Position numbers and translations under genes: made by a program. This document shows positions 8,227-16,539 of a stretch of 64,000 bases of DNA, piece after piece (within the stretch, counting starts at the first letter, position 1; each line of letters opens with the position of its first letter). Origin of the DNA: Bin94 sp965215535 (lineage in GTDB: Bacteria > Gemmatimonadota > Gemmatimonadetes > Longimicrobiales > Gaopeijiaceae); the NCBI GenBank assembly GCA_965215535.1, contig OZ244063.1, positions 62,001 to 126,000 of the forward strand, read 5' to 3'. The notes beneath the pieces were generated by a model. The model worked only from the letters and a program-made list of their open reading frames with translations, ran no database searches and had not been told where the DNA came from.

Positions 8227-11200
8227 AGAGAGACGCCTCGGCGGCGACGCCCGGCCCTTCCACAGGAGACAGCGACCGCTCCCCGGCCTCGATCGCCGCG
8301 CTTGATGCCCGCATCTCGGCGGCCCGCACCGAGGTCGAGGCCCGCGGCGAGACCTTCTATCCGGGTGCGAGTCGCATCCATCTGGCCTCCTTTCCGCCGA
8401 AGGAGCGCTGGAGCGATTGGGTCGAACTCGACTCGAAGGCCTGGCCGAAGCGGGTGGAGCGCCGCTACATGCTGGTTCCCACGACCTGCTTCAACTGCGA
8501 ATCAGCCTGCGGACTGCTGGCCTATGTGGACCGCGAGACGCTGGAGGTGCGCAAGTTCGAGGGGAATCCCGAGCATCCGGGTTCGCGCGGGCGCAACTGT
8601 GCAAAGGGTCCGGCGACGGTCACGCAGATCACCGATCCGGATCGGATTCTGACCCCGCTCAGGCGGGCCGGGGAGCGGGGCGAGGGGCGCTGGGAGCCGG
8701 TGTCGTGGGACGAGGCGCTGGATGATATTGCGGGGCGGATTCGCAGGGCGATGGACGAGGGGCGCCACCGCGAAATCATGTACCATGTCGGGCGCCCCGG
8801 CGAGGATGGCTTCACCGAACGGATGCTGGCCGCCTGGGGGGTCGATGGTCACAACTCGCACACCAACATCTGCTCCTCGGGCGCGCGGGCGGGGTACCAC
8901 CTGTGGATGGGAATGGACCGGCCCAGCCCCGATCATGAACATGCCCGCGTGATTCTGCTCGTCAGCAGCCATCTCGAGGCGGGCCACTACTTCAATCCCC
9001 ACGCCCAGCGGGTCATGGAGGGGAAGAAGCGGGGCGCGCGGCTGATCGTCTTCGACACCCGGCTGTCGAACACCGCCACCCACGCCGACCACTGGCTCTC
9101 GACCTATCCGGGCTCCGAGGCCGCCGTGCTTCTGGCGATCGCCAATCATCTGATCCAAACCGGCCGCTACAATGTGGAGTTCGTGCGGCGGTGGTGGAAC
9201 TGGCGCGAATTTCTGGAGGAGGGCGCAGCGGCGAGCCCCCATCCGGCGCATGACGACAACGATTCCCACCCGGCGCACTCCGGGGATGGCAACCCGGACG
9301 CTGTCCCCGCCTTCGAGCGCTTCCAGGAGCGACTCGCGGCTCTCTATGCCCGCTACACCTTCGAATTTGCAGCGGCCGAGAGCGGTCTTTCCGCCGAGAC
9401 GATCGCCGAGGTGGCAGAGATTGTGGCCGGCGCCGGAGAACGCCTCTCGACGCACAACTGGCGCAGCGCGGCCGCAGGCAATCTGGGGGGCTGGCAGGTT
9501 GCGCGCGCGCTCTTCCTGCTGAATGCGCTGACCGGATCGATTGCGGTTCCCGGGGGCACCTATCCCAACGCCTGGAACAAGTTTGTGCCGCGCCCGATTC
9601 ATATGCCGCCGCGTCATCCGGAGCAGTGGAACGAGCTCACCTGGCCCGGCGACTATCCGCTCAGCCTGATGGAGATGTCCTTCCTGTTGCCGCATCTGAT
9701 GGCGGAACGGGGTGGACGCCTGGAGCTCTACTTCACCCGCGTCTACAACCCTGTCTGGACCAATCCCGACGGCTTTTCGTGGATCGAGATGCTGACCGAT
9801 CCGAAGCGCATCGGACTTCATGTTGCGCTGACCCCCACCTGGAACGAAACCGCCTTTCTGGCCGACTATGTGTTGCCGATGGGCCACTCGTCGGAGCGCC
9901 ATGACCTGACCAGCTACGAGCAGTACGACGGCCTCTGGATCGGACTGCGGCAGCCGGTGCTGCGCGAGGCGCGCGCGCGGCTGGGCGAACGGGTGGATTC
10001 CACGCGCGATGTCAATCCGGGCGAGGTCTGGGAGGAGAACGAGTTCTGGATCGAGCTGACCTGGCGGATCGACCCCGATGGACGTCGTGGCATTCGGGGA
10101 TTTTTCGAGTCGCGCGAACGGCCCGGCACAAAGCTCACCGTGGATGAATACTACGGGTGGATCTTTGCGAATTCGGTGCCGGGATTGCCTGCAAGGGCGG
10201 CCCGCGAGGGTCTTTCGCCCCTGGACTACATGCGGCGCTACGGAGCCTTCGAGATCGGTTGCGCGGTGGGGCCCCGCCACGAGGAGCAGGTGCCCGCGAG
10301 CGAACTCGGCGACCCGGCGATCGATGCAGGGGGACGGGTCTTTACGCGGGTCGAGGCGCCGCCGCCGCTGAATGTGGTCCCGCTGCCGCAGCCCGAGGAC
10401 GACGACGAGGGACGCCGGCGGGTGGGGGTCGAGGTCGATGGCGTGATCCGGCGGGGATTTCCGACCCCCTCGGGGCGGCTCGAGTTCTGGTCGCGGACGC
10501 TGGCCGACTGGGGATGGCCGGAGATGGCGATCCCGGGCTACGTGCCCAGTCACATTCATCCCGCCCGCCTGGACGAGGACCAGATGTGCCTGATCTCGAC
10601 CTTCCGTCTGCCCGTTCAGATTCACACCCGCAGCGCCAACGCCAAGTGGCTCAACGAGATCGCGCATACCAACCCGCTCTGGATCCACCCGCGCGACGCA
10701 GACCGGATCGGGGTGCGCACTGGGACTCTGGTGCGTGTCGAAACGCGGATCGGGCACTTTGTGGTGAAGGCCTGGGTGACCGAGGGAATTCACCCGGGCG
10801 TGGTGGCCTGCTCGCATCATATGGGCCGGTGGAAGACGCAGGAGGGGCCGCACCCGGCGATGGCGACCGTTGCGCTGAAGCGCGCAGGCAGCGCCTGGGA
10901 GATGATGCGCCGCACCGGAACCGGACCCTTTGCCTCGACCGACGCCGACACCGCGCGCATCTGGTGGACCGATGTCGGGGTACACCAGAACATGACCTTC
11001 CCCGTTCAGCCCGACCCGATCTCGGGGGCGCACTGCTGGCATCAGGCGGTGCGCGTCGTTCGCGCCCGCTCCGGCGACCGCTATGGCGACATTGTGGTCG
11101 ATACCGCAAAGTCGCGCGAGATCTTCAGGGAGTGGCTCGACCTGACCCGGCCCGCCGCACAGCACTCGCCCGATGGAACCCGGCGGCCCTGGTGGCTGCT

Positions 11201-11270
11201 CCGCCCCGTTCGTCCGACCCGGGCCGCCTACGCCCTTTCATGGAACTCCTCAGGGCCCTCGGATCGCTGA
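8223..11270 (+). CDS. Molybdopterin oxidoreductase catalytic subunit, cytoplasmic type (SoeA/PsrA-like)
   Basis: This 1015-residue protein is the catalytic subunit of a complex iron-sulfur molybdoenzyme. Cys89, Cys92, Cys96 and Cys126 (CFNCESAC ... NCAKG) would bind a 4Fe-4S cluster. Cys217 in NICSSGAR is the likely molybdenum ligand. A C-terminal dinucleotide-binding region follows (STFRLPVQIHTRSANAKW; VACSHHMGRWK). There is no twin-arginine signal, so the enzyme probably faces the cytoplasm. That fits sulfite dehydrogenase SoeA better than periplasmic polysulfide or thiosulfate reductases. The neighbouring SulP transporter also suggests sulfate or a related oxyanion as product or substrate. 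The exact substrate is inference. Its 3' end overlaps the chaperone gene by 31 bases. Confidence 0.85.
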   Translation: MKRDASAATPGPSTGDSDRSPASIAALDARISAARTEVEARGETFYPGASRIHLASFPPKERWSDWVELDSKAWPKRVERRYMLVPTTCFNCESACGLLAYVDRETLEVRKFEGNPEHPGSRGRNCAKGPATVTQITDPDRILTPLRRAGERGEGRWEPVSWDEALDDIAGRIRRAMDEGRHREIMYHVGRPGEDGFTERMLAAWGVDGHNSHTNICSSGARAGYHLWMGMDRPSPDHEHARVILLVSSHLEAGHYFNPHAQRVMEGKKRGARLIVFDTRLSNTATHADHWLSTYPGSEAAVLLAIANHLIQTGRYNVEFVRRWWNWREFLEEGAAASPHPAHDDNDSHPAHSGDGNPDAVPAFERFQERLAALYARYTFEFAAAESGLSAETIAEVAEIVAGAGERLSTHNWRSAAAGNLGGWQVARALFLLNALTGSIAVPGGTYPNAWNKFVPRPIHMPPRHPEQWNELTWPGDYPLSLMEMSFLLPHLMAERGGRLELYFTRVYNPVWTNPDGFSWIEMLTDPKRIGLHVALTPTWNETAFLADYVLPMGHSSERHDLTSYEQYDGLWIGLRQPVLREARARLGERVDSTRDVNPGEVWEENEFWIELTWRIDPDGRRGIRGFFESRERPGTKLTVDEYYGWIFANSVPGLPARAAREGLSPLDYMRRYGAFEIGCAVGPRHEEQVPASELGDPAIDAGGRVFTRVEAPPPLNVVPLPQPEDDDEGRRRVGVEVDGVIRRGFPTPSGRLEFWSRTLADWGWPEMAIPGYVPSHIHPARLDEDQMCLISTFRLPVQIHTRSANAKWLNEIAHTNPLWIHPRDADRIGVRTGTLVRVETRIGHFVVKAWVTEGIHPGVVACSHHMGRWKTQEGPHPAMATVALKRAGSAWEMMRRTGTGPFASTDADTARIWWTDVGVHQNMTFPVQPDPISGAHCWHQAVRVVRARSGDRYGDIVVDTAKSREIFREWLDLTRPAAQHSPDGTRRPWWLLRPVRPTRAAYALSWNSSGPSDR

Positions 11271-12115
11271 TCGAAGGGCCGGCCCCGGAGCACCGGCGGA
11301 TCGCGGCTGCGCTCGGGTTGCCCTCTCCGCCGGACGCTGCGCTGCATGGAGCGGTTGTGGACTTTCAGCGCTACCCCTGGGCATCGGTCTATCTGGGCGC
11401 CGAGGGAATGATCGGGGGCGAAGCGCGCGACCGGATCGCCGGCTTTCGGCGGGCGCTGGGGATGGAGGCCGCGGGCGAGGCCGAGGTTGATCATCTGGCG
11501 GCGCTGCTGGCTTTGGCGGCAGAGCTGGAGAGCCGGATGCGCGCCGCGACCGATGCCGCCGAGGGCGCACTCCTGGGCGAGGCCCGCGCGACCCTCTTCG
11601 GCGAGTATCTGTGGTCGTGGACGGGGCTCTACCTGGCGTCCTTTGCGGGGTGCGGGTCGCGCTTTCACGAGGAGTGGGCCGCGCTCCTGGCCGCTGCGCT
11701 CGGCGAGGACGCAGCCGGGCTGGAGCCGCCGCAACGACTGCCCGCTCTTCTGCGCGAGGCGCCCCTACCCGCCGATCCGCGCCAGGACGGGGGGGCGGCC
11801 TTCCTTGCGACGCTCCTGGCGCCCGTGCGTCTGGGGGTGGTGCTGCTGCGCGACGATCTGGTGCGTCTCGGGGCCGAAACCGGTCTGGTCTGCCGCGCCG
11901 GCGAGCGCCGCTACGTGCTGGAGTCGTACCTGGCGCAGGATCCCGGGGCCGCGCTCCACTGGCTGGCCGATTTCGCGGCGGCGGGGGCCGGGCGCATGCA
12001 GGTGCGGGGTCCGGCGCTGATCGCGCAGTGGTGGTCGCGACGGGCGGTGGAGGGGGCGGCGCTCCTGGCGGAGCTGGCGGACGAGGTGGCTGCAGGGGCG
12101 GAGATCGCGCCATGA
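11240..12115 (+). CDS. TorD/DmsD-family molybdoenzyme maturation chaperone
   Basis: This 291-residue, mostly alpha-helical protein is rich in Ala, Leu and Glu and has no signal peptide. It contains the TorD-type stretches LFGEYLWSWTGLYLA and FHEEWAALLAAALGE. It follows the molybdoenzyme gene directly, overlapping it by 31 bases, and its stop overlaps the SulP start (ATGA). The TorD/DmsD family binds apo-molybdoenzymes and helps cofactor insertion and assembly. Sequence conservation in this family is low, so the call rests on fold-like composition plus position. Because the partner lacks a Tat signal, a cofactor-insertion role is more likely than export proofreading. Confidence 0.65.
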   Translation: MELLRALGSLIEGPAPEHRRIAAALGLPSPPDAALHGAVVDFQRYPWASVYLGAEGMIGGEARDRIAGFRRALGMEAAGEAEVDHLAALLALAAELESRMRAATDAAEGALLGEARATLFGEYLWSWTGLYLASFAGCGSRFHEEWAALLAAALGEDAAGLEPPQRLPALLREAPLPADPRQDGGAAFLATLLAPVRLGVVLLRDDLVRLGAETGLVCRAGERRYVLESYLAQDPGAALHWLADFAAAGAGRMQVRGPALIAQWWSRRAVEGAALLAELADEVAAGAEIAP

Positions 12116-13656
12116 GGGGGCGGGGTGGGGTGAGGCGGGGGTGGCCGGAGCGGCGTGGCGTTTCGCGCGATCTGGTGGCCGGGCTGAGCGTCGCCCTTCT
12201 GATCATTCCCCAGAGCATGGCCTATGCCGAGCTGGCCGGAATGCCCAGTGTACACGGTCTTTACGCCTCGGCGATTCCCCTTGTGGCGGCGGGCCTCTTC
12301 GCGTCGTGCCCCTATCTGCAAACCGGACCGGTGGCGCTCACCGCGCTCCTCACCCACGGCGCCATCTCCACCATTGTGCCGGTCGGGAGCCCCGAGTACA
12401 TCGGCGCGGCCGCCCTCCTCGCCCTTCTGGTCGGGGTGGTGCGGATTGCGGTCGGAATGGTGAAGGCGGGCAAGGTCACCTATCTCATGTCGCAACCGGT
12501 TCTGCGCGGCTTCACCTCGGGCGCGGCAATCCTGATCCTGCTCTCGCAGTTCCCCTCCACACTCGGCATGACCGGCGGGTCGGAGGAGGGCCTCGTCCGC
12601 CGCACCATCGGCATCCTCGCAGATCCGGCCTCCTGGAGCCTTACTGCGGCCGCCCTGGCCGCGCTGACCACCGCAATCACCCTGCTGGCCCGCAGAATTC
12701 ACCACCTCTTTCCCGGGGCGCTGGTCGCAGTTGGCGGCGGCGTGCTCTTTTCCCTTCTGGCGGGGTACGGGGGCCCGGTCGTGGGCGAAATCCCCGGATC
12801 GCTTCCCCCCTTCAGCCTGGCTCTGCCCTGGCCCCTGCTGCCCCGGCTCGTGGTTCCGGCGGCGGTGATCGCCCTGGTGGGGTTCGCCGAATCCACCGCA
12901 ATCGCGCGCAGCGCCGCCTCGCGCGACCGGGTCGCCTGGAATCCCGATCGGGAGTTTGTCGCCCAGGGCGCGGCCAATCTGGCAGCGGGCGTCTTCGGCG
13001 GTTTTCCGGTCGATGGATCCTTCTCGCGCAGCAGCCTCAACCAGCTTTCGGGGGCATGGTCGCGTTGGTCGGGAGTGGTGACCGGTCTGGCCGTCCTGGT
13101 CTTCCTTCCCTTTGCCGGACTCCTCTCGGCGCTTCCCCGGGCGGTGCTCGCGGGAATCGTCATTGCGGCGGTGGCGGGTCTGGTGCAGCCGCGTCTCCTG
13201 ATCGGCGTCTGGCGGTTGTCGCGCATTCAGGCGCTCGTGGTCTGGTTCACCCTGGGCATGTGTCTGCTGCTGACGCCGAGAATCGAGCAGGCGCTCCTCC
13301 TGGGGATTCTGCTGTCGCTGGCGATTCATGTCTGGCGCGAGCGGCGAACCGGCATTCATGGCCGCATGGAGGGCCCGGTTCTGCACTTCGAGGTCACGGG
13401 GACTCTCTGGTTTGCCTCGGCGCCGCGCCTGGAGGAGGCGATCGTGGAGCGTCTGAGCCGCAGCGACGGCGTGACCGAGATCGTTCTGCACCTCGATGGT
13501 CTGGGACGAATCGACCTGACCGGGGCGCTGACGCTGAAGCGGATCGTCGACGGGTTCGGCGGTTCGGGGATCGTGGCCACGCTCTCGGGGGTTCCGCCCC
13601 AGGCGCGCGCGCTGATCGACAATGTGTTCGGAAGGCTGCCCGGAGGATCGGAGTAG
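12112..13656 (+). CDS. SulP-family anion transporter with STAS domain
   Basis: This 514-residue protein starts with a short basic segment, then SVALLIIPQSMAYAELAGMP, the SulP signature region in the first helices. About ten or more hydrophobic segments follow, and residues from about 420 onward form a STAS domain (FEVTGTLWFASAPRLEEAI ... VLHLDGLGRIDLTGALTL). SulP proteins move sulfate, bicarbonate or other anions across the inner membrane. Coupling to the molybdoenzyme operon by an ATGA overlap suggests it carries sulfate or another sulfur oxyanion for that enzyme. Transport direction and ion are not shown by the sequence. It converges on the gamma-glutamyltransferase gene, 33 bases away. Confidence 0.92.
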   Translation: MRGRGGVRRGWPERRGVSRDLVAGLSVALLIIPQSMAYAELAGMPSVHGLYASAIPLVAAGLFASCPYLQTGPVALTALLTHGAISTIVPVGSPEYIGAAALLALLVGVVRIAVGMVKAGKVTYLMSQPVLRGFTSGAAILILLSQFPSTLGMTGGSEEGLVRRTIGILADPASWSLTAAALAALTTAITLLARRIHHLFPGALVAVGGGVLFSLLAGYGGPVVGEIPGSLPPFSLALPWPLLPRLVVPAAVIALVGFAESTAIARSAASRDRVAWNPDREFVAQGAANLAAGVFGGFPVDGSFSRSSLNQLSGAWSRWSGVVTGLAVLVFLPFAGLLSALPRAVLAGIVIAAVAGLVQPRLLIGVWRLSRIQALVVWFTLGMCLLLTPRIEQALLLGILLSLAIHVWRERRTGIHGRMEGPVLHFEVTGTLWFASAPRLEEAIVERLSRSDGVTEIVLHLDGLGRIDLTGALTLKRIVDGFGGSGIVATLSGVPPQARALIDNVFGRLPGGSE

Positions 13657-13689
13657 GGAGATTCGAGACCGGCCCGGCCCCCGCGCACC

Positions 13690-15528
13690 TCAATGCGCGA
13701 TTGCGTAGGCTTCGCGACGCGGATCGGAGGCGGCGACGAGGGTGCCATCGCGGTCGCGCACAATCATCTGGGCGCCCCCGAAGGTTGCAGTCCATCCCTG
13801 CACCGTGCCGATGCCATGCCCGAGCGCCTCGAGCTCTGCAAGCACATCGGCCCCGAAGCGGTCCTCGAAGTCGATCGCGAGCCCCTCGTAGCTGCGAAAG
13901 CGGGGCGCTTCGATCGCCGCCTGCGGGGTCATGCCGAAGAGAAGAAGGTTGTTGACGATCTGCAGAAGGCTCTGCGGCTGACTGTCTCCGCCGGGGGTTC
14001 CCAGGGTGAAGGCAAAGCGCCCGTCGCCGTCCAGCGCCATCATCGGCGTCAGGGTGTGGTAGGGCCGCTTCCCGGGCGCGATGACATTGGGGTGACCTTC
14101 TTCGAGGGTGAAGAGCGCTCCGCGGTTGTGCAGCACCACGCCGGTTTCGGGCTCCAGAATTCCCGACCCGAAGCCGGCGAAGAGGCTCTGAATCCAACTG
14201 ACCGCATTTCCCCAGCGATCGACGGCGGTCAGATAGACCGTATCGCCTGTGTCGTCGCGATCCCCCGGACCCCTTCCCGAGGAGACTGCGGATTGTCCGG
14301 TCCGGTCTCCCATCGGGCTCTCGGCCTGTCCCGGCTGCCGCGATGCGGCGGCGGCGCCCGGATCGACCAGGGCGGCCCGGCCGGCCAGATAGTCGGCGGC
14401 GAGCAGCATGTCCAGCGGCAGATCGGTAAAGTCGGGGTCGGCGGCCCAGCGATCGCGGTCGGCAAAGGCCAGCTTCTTGAGCTCGATCAGGGTGTGCAGA
14501 TAGGGCGCGGTATTGTGCCCCATCGTCTGCAGATCGAAGCTGCGCGCCATTCCGAAGAGCTGAAGCTGCGCAATGCCCTGCGTGTTCGGGGGAAGCGCGA
14601 GCATGGTATGGCCCTCGTAGTCGCTCTGCAGGGGCTCGACCCAGGTGGAGCGGTGCGCCTCCAGATCGACCGCCTGCAGATGTCCGCCCGCGCTGTCGAG
14701 GAGGGTGGCCAACCGATCGGCGACGAATCCCCTGTAGAAGCCGTCGCGTCCCTCGCGCGCGATCCGCTCCAGCGTTGTGGCCAGGGCGGGGTTGCGCAGA
14801 GGGCTGCCGACAGGTGGAGGATCTCCGCCGGGCAGGTAGAGGGCGCGGCCGGGATCGTTCAGCGAGGCTGCAAATGCGGCAATATCGCTCGCGAGTCGGC
14901 TGGAGACCGGAAAGCCGTCCCGCGCATAGCCGATCGCGGGGGCCAGCAGCTCGTCCAGCGGCAGCGATCCGAAGCGGTCGAGGGCATCGGTCCAGGCGGC
15001 GACCGCTCCGGGCACGGTGACGGAGAGGGGGCCGGTCTCGGGGACTCTCTCCAGGTCGCGCCCGGCGTAGAGGGCGGGTGTGGCCAGCGATCCGGCGCGT
15101 CCGCTTCCATTCAGGGCATGAACGTCGCCGGTCGCCGCGTCGAAGTAGAGGGCGAAGGCGTCGCCACCGACTCCATTCATATGGGGACGCACAACCGCAA
15201 GCACGCCGGCCATGGCGATCGCGGCATCGATGGCGTTCCCGCCCCGCCGCAGAACATCGTGGCCCGCCGCTGCCGCCAGGGGGTGCCCCGCCGAGACCGC
15301 GCCACTCATTCCCCGAACCTCGGGCCGGTTGGTTTCGGGGAAAAGGGGAGCGGGTGGCCCTTCCCGCCCGGCTTCGCTCTCGCTGCAGGCGGCCGTCATG
15401 ACGACACACGCCACCGCTCCGGCCGCCCTGCCCGCGCGGCGCCCTCTTCGGGTGCGGGGGGTGCGGGTATGCGCGGATGCGGGCGCGGTTCGCCTTTGCG
15501 ATTCAGATCTGTTGTGATTGTGTTTCAT
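13690..15528 (-). CDS. ggt: Gamma-glutamyltransferase, predicted lipoprotein
   Basis: The protein has 612 residues from the ATG at 15528. A basic, arginine-rich start leads into a hydrophobic stretch ending MTAAC, a probable lipobox. Family motifs include GGNAIDAAIA, LPPNTQGIAQL, AFADRDRWAADPDF, DRWGNAVSWIQS and TLGTPGGDSQPQSLL. The nucleophile of the self-cleaving precursor is most likely the Thr in GDTVYLTAVD. The family transfers or hydrolyses gamma-glutamyl groups of glutathione and related compounds outside the inner membrane. The N-terminal 20 residues are encoded by the same CACAATCA-like repeats that fill the upstream region, so the exact start is uncertain; an in-frame start at 15594 also exists. 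Confidence 0.9.
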   Translation of the reverse strand: MKHNHNRSESQRRTAPASAHTRTPRTRRGRRAGRAAGAVACVVMTAACSESEAGREGPPAPLFPETNRPEVRGMSGAVSAGHPLAAAAGHDVLRRGGNAIDAAIAMAGVLAVVRPHMNGVGGDAFALYFDAATGDVHALNGSGRAGSLATPALYAGRDLERVPETGPLSVTVPGAVAAWTDALDRFGSLPLDELLAPAIGYARDGFPVSSRLASDIAAFAASLNDPGRALYLPGGDPPPVGSPLRNPALATTLERIAREGRDGFYRGFVADRLATLLDSAGGHLQAVDLEAHRSTWVEPLQSDYEGHTMLALPPNTQGIAQLQLFGMARSFDLQTMGHNTAPYLHTLIELKKLAFADRDRWAADPDFTDLPLDMLLAADYLAGRAALVDPGAAAASRQPGQAESPMGDRTGQSAVSSGRGPGDRDDTGDTVYLTAVDRWGNAVSWIQSLFAGFGSGILEPETGVVLHNRGALFTLEEGHPNVIAPGKRPYHTLTPMMALDGDGRFAFTLGTPGGDSQPQSLLQIVNNLLLFGMTPQAAIEAPRFRSYEGLAIDFEDRFGADVLAELEALGHGIGTVQGWTATFGGAQMIVRDRDGTLVAASDPRREAYAIAH

Positions 15529-15693
15529 TGTGATTGTGCTCCCGGCGGTTGTGATTGTCGGTTCAGGGTTGCGGTTTGTGCGGTGATGTTGCAATCCTGA
15601 TAATTGTGATTGTGTCAGTGAATTGATTTGTGTTCGTGAATCAATTGTGATAATGCATTGTTGCGATTGTGTTATATTGTGTTTTTGTGATTG
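15512..15693. repeat. Dispersed TTGTGATTG repeats (five exact copies)
   Basis: TTGTGATTG occurs exactly at 15512, 15528, 15549, 15604 and 15685 (CAATCACAA on the other strand). Near-copies lie at 15645 (TTGTGATAA), 15661 and 15893 (TTGCGATTG). The stretch is far more AT-rich than its surroundings and covers the upstream region and first codons of ggt. Similar units continue into the 3' end of the vanZ-like gene. It may be a degenerated low-complexity array or a cluster of protein-binding sites; the sequence does not decide which. Confidence 0.8.
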
Positions 15694-15800
15694 AATACAT
15701 TGTGATGTTTGCTTTATGCCGGTTGCGATTCATGGCGAAGTTTTTTTCGTGTTTTCGGGGGGTGTCAGCCGCGTTTCCGCGATCCGATTCGTCGCCGTGA

Positions 15801-15840
15801 TTGCAATTTCTTGCAATTTTTTGCAATTTTATGCAATTCA
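15801..15840. repeat. Four tandem 10-bp repeats (TTGCAATTTT type)
   Basis: Positions 15801-15810, 15811-15820, 15821-15830 and 15831-15840 read TTGCAATTTC, TTGCAATTTT, TTGCAATTTT and ATGCAATTCA. The last unit contains the stop codon of the vanZ-like gene on the minus strand. The 10-bp period places the A/T tracts on one face of the helix, which could bend the DNA. Confidence 0.85.
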
Positions 15841-16506
15841 TTGCGGTTGCGCCTGATTGCGGTCGTTGTCGGGGGATTGTGGTTGTGGTTTGTTGCGATT
15901 GCGATGTTCCGGTTCAGCGGGGTCGCGGGCTTTCGCCATGGGGCGGTTCCGCCGACCGCCCGGAGCCGCGCTCGCTCCGATTCCCATGGCTGCCGCGATT
16001 CCATTGAAGAGCATGTCGCGAAGATCGAAGGACCGACTTGGAACAAACCACTGGATTCCCTCGTCGAGTGCGCCGGCCAGAGCCGCAACCCCGAAGGCGA
16101 TCGCCGAGGGCAGGGGAACGCGCCCTCCACTGGCCTTGCGCTCCAGGAGCGCTTCGCGAGTCAGCGCCGCCAGCACGCTGTATTCGATCAGGTGGGTGCG
16201 CGCGGCCGCACTCGTCAACCGGGCCAGCACCAGCAGGTAGACGGCGGCCACGCCAAGGCCGATTCCCATTTGGACGAGCTTCGCGCGATTGCTCCCGGAT
16301 TGCCCCCGGTTGCCCAATGCCAGCGCAAGGAGGGCGACAGCCACCAGAGCGACCCCGCCTCCAAAGACGAGCGGCGCCGGATCGGTGCCTGCCAGAGCGT
16401 TCAGCAGCAGAGGCGAGAGCGCCAGGGTCGAATACACCGCCGCGAGTGTGGCCAGGGTGCAGATCCAGAGTCGCCGTTCGCGTTGCGAAAGGAAGATGCC
16501 GTCCAT
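15838..16506 (-). CDS. VanZ-like membrane protein
   Basis: This predicted membrane protein of 222 residues has four to five hydrophobic segments and the VanZ-family core HLIEYSVLAALTREAL ... LDEGIQWFVPSRSFDLRDML, with conserved His, Glu, Asp and Gln residues. VanZ itself affects teicoplanin resistance; the biochemical role of most relatives is unknown. The ATG at 16506 is preferred; a GTG at 16518 is four codons upstream. It lies 33 bases after purF on the same strand and is probably cotranscribed. The last 40 or so residues are low-complexity (Asn, Gln, Pro, Arg rich), encoded by the CACAATC-type repeats that continue past the stop. Confidence 0.8.
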   Translation of the reverse strand: MDGIFLSQRERRLWICTLATLAAVYSTLALSPLLLNALAGTDPAPLVFGGGVALVAVALLALALGNRGQSGSNRAKLVQMGIGLGVAAVYLLVLARLTSAAARTHLIEYSVLAALTREALLERKASGGRVPLPSAIAFGVAALAGALDEGIQWFVPSRSFDLRDMLFNGIAAAMGIGASAAPGGRRNRPMAKARDPAEPEHRNRNKPQPQSPDNDRNQAQPQ

Positions 16507-16539
16507 GCCGATCGTCACGTTGTGAACAATCCGCCCTGC

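Noticed and set aside
8502..11165. 887-codon minus-strand open frame opposite the molybdoenzyme
   Set aside because: It is a shadow of high-GC third-position bias. The plus strand carries all the molybdoenzyme motifs.
11911..13491. Long minus-strand open frame opposite the SulP and chaperone genes
   Set aside because: Its translation is low-complexity and highly charged, with no motif, and it mirrors the codon pattern of well-supported genes on the other strand.
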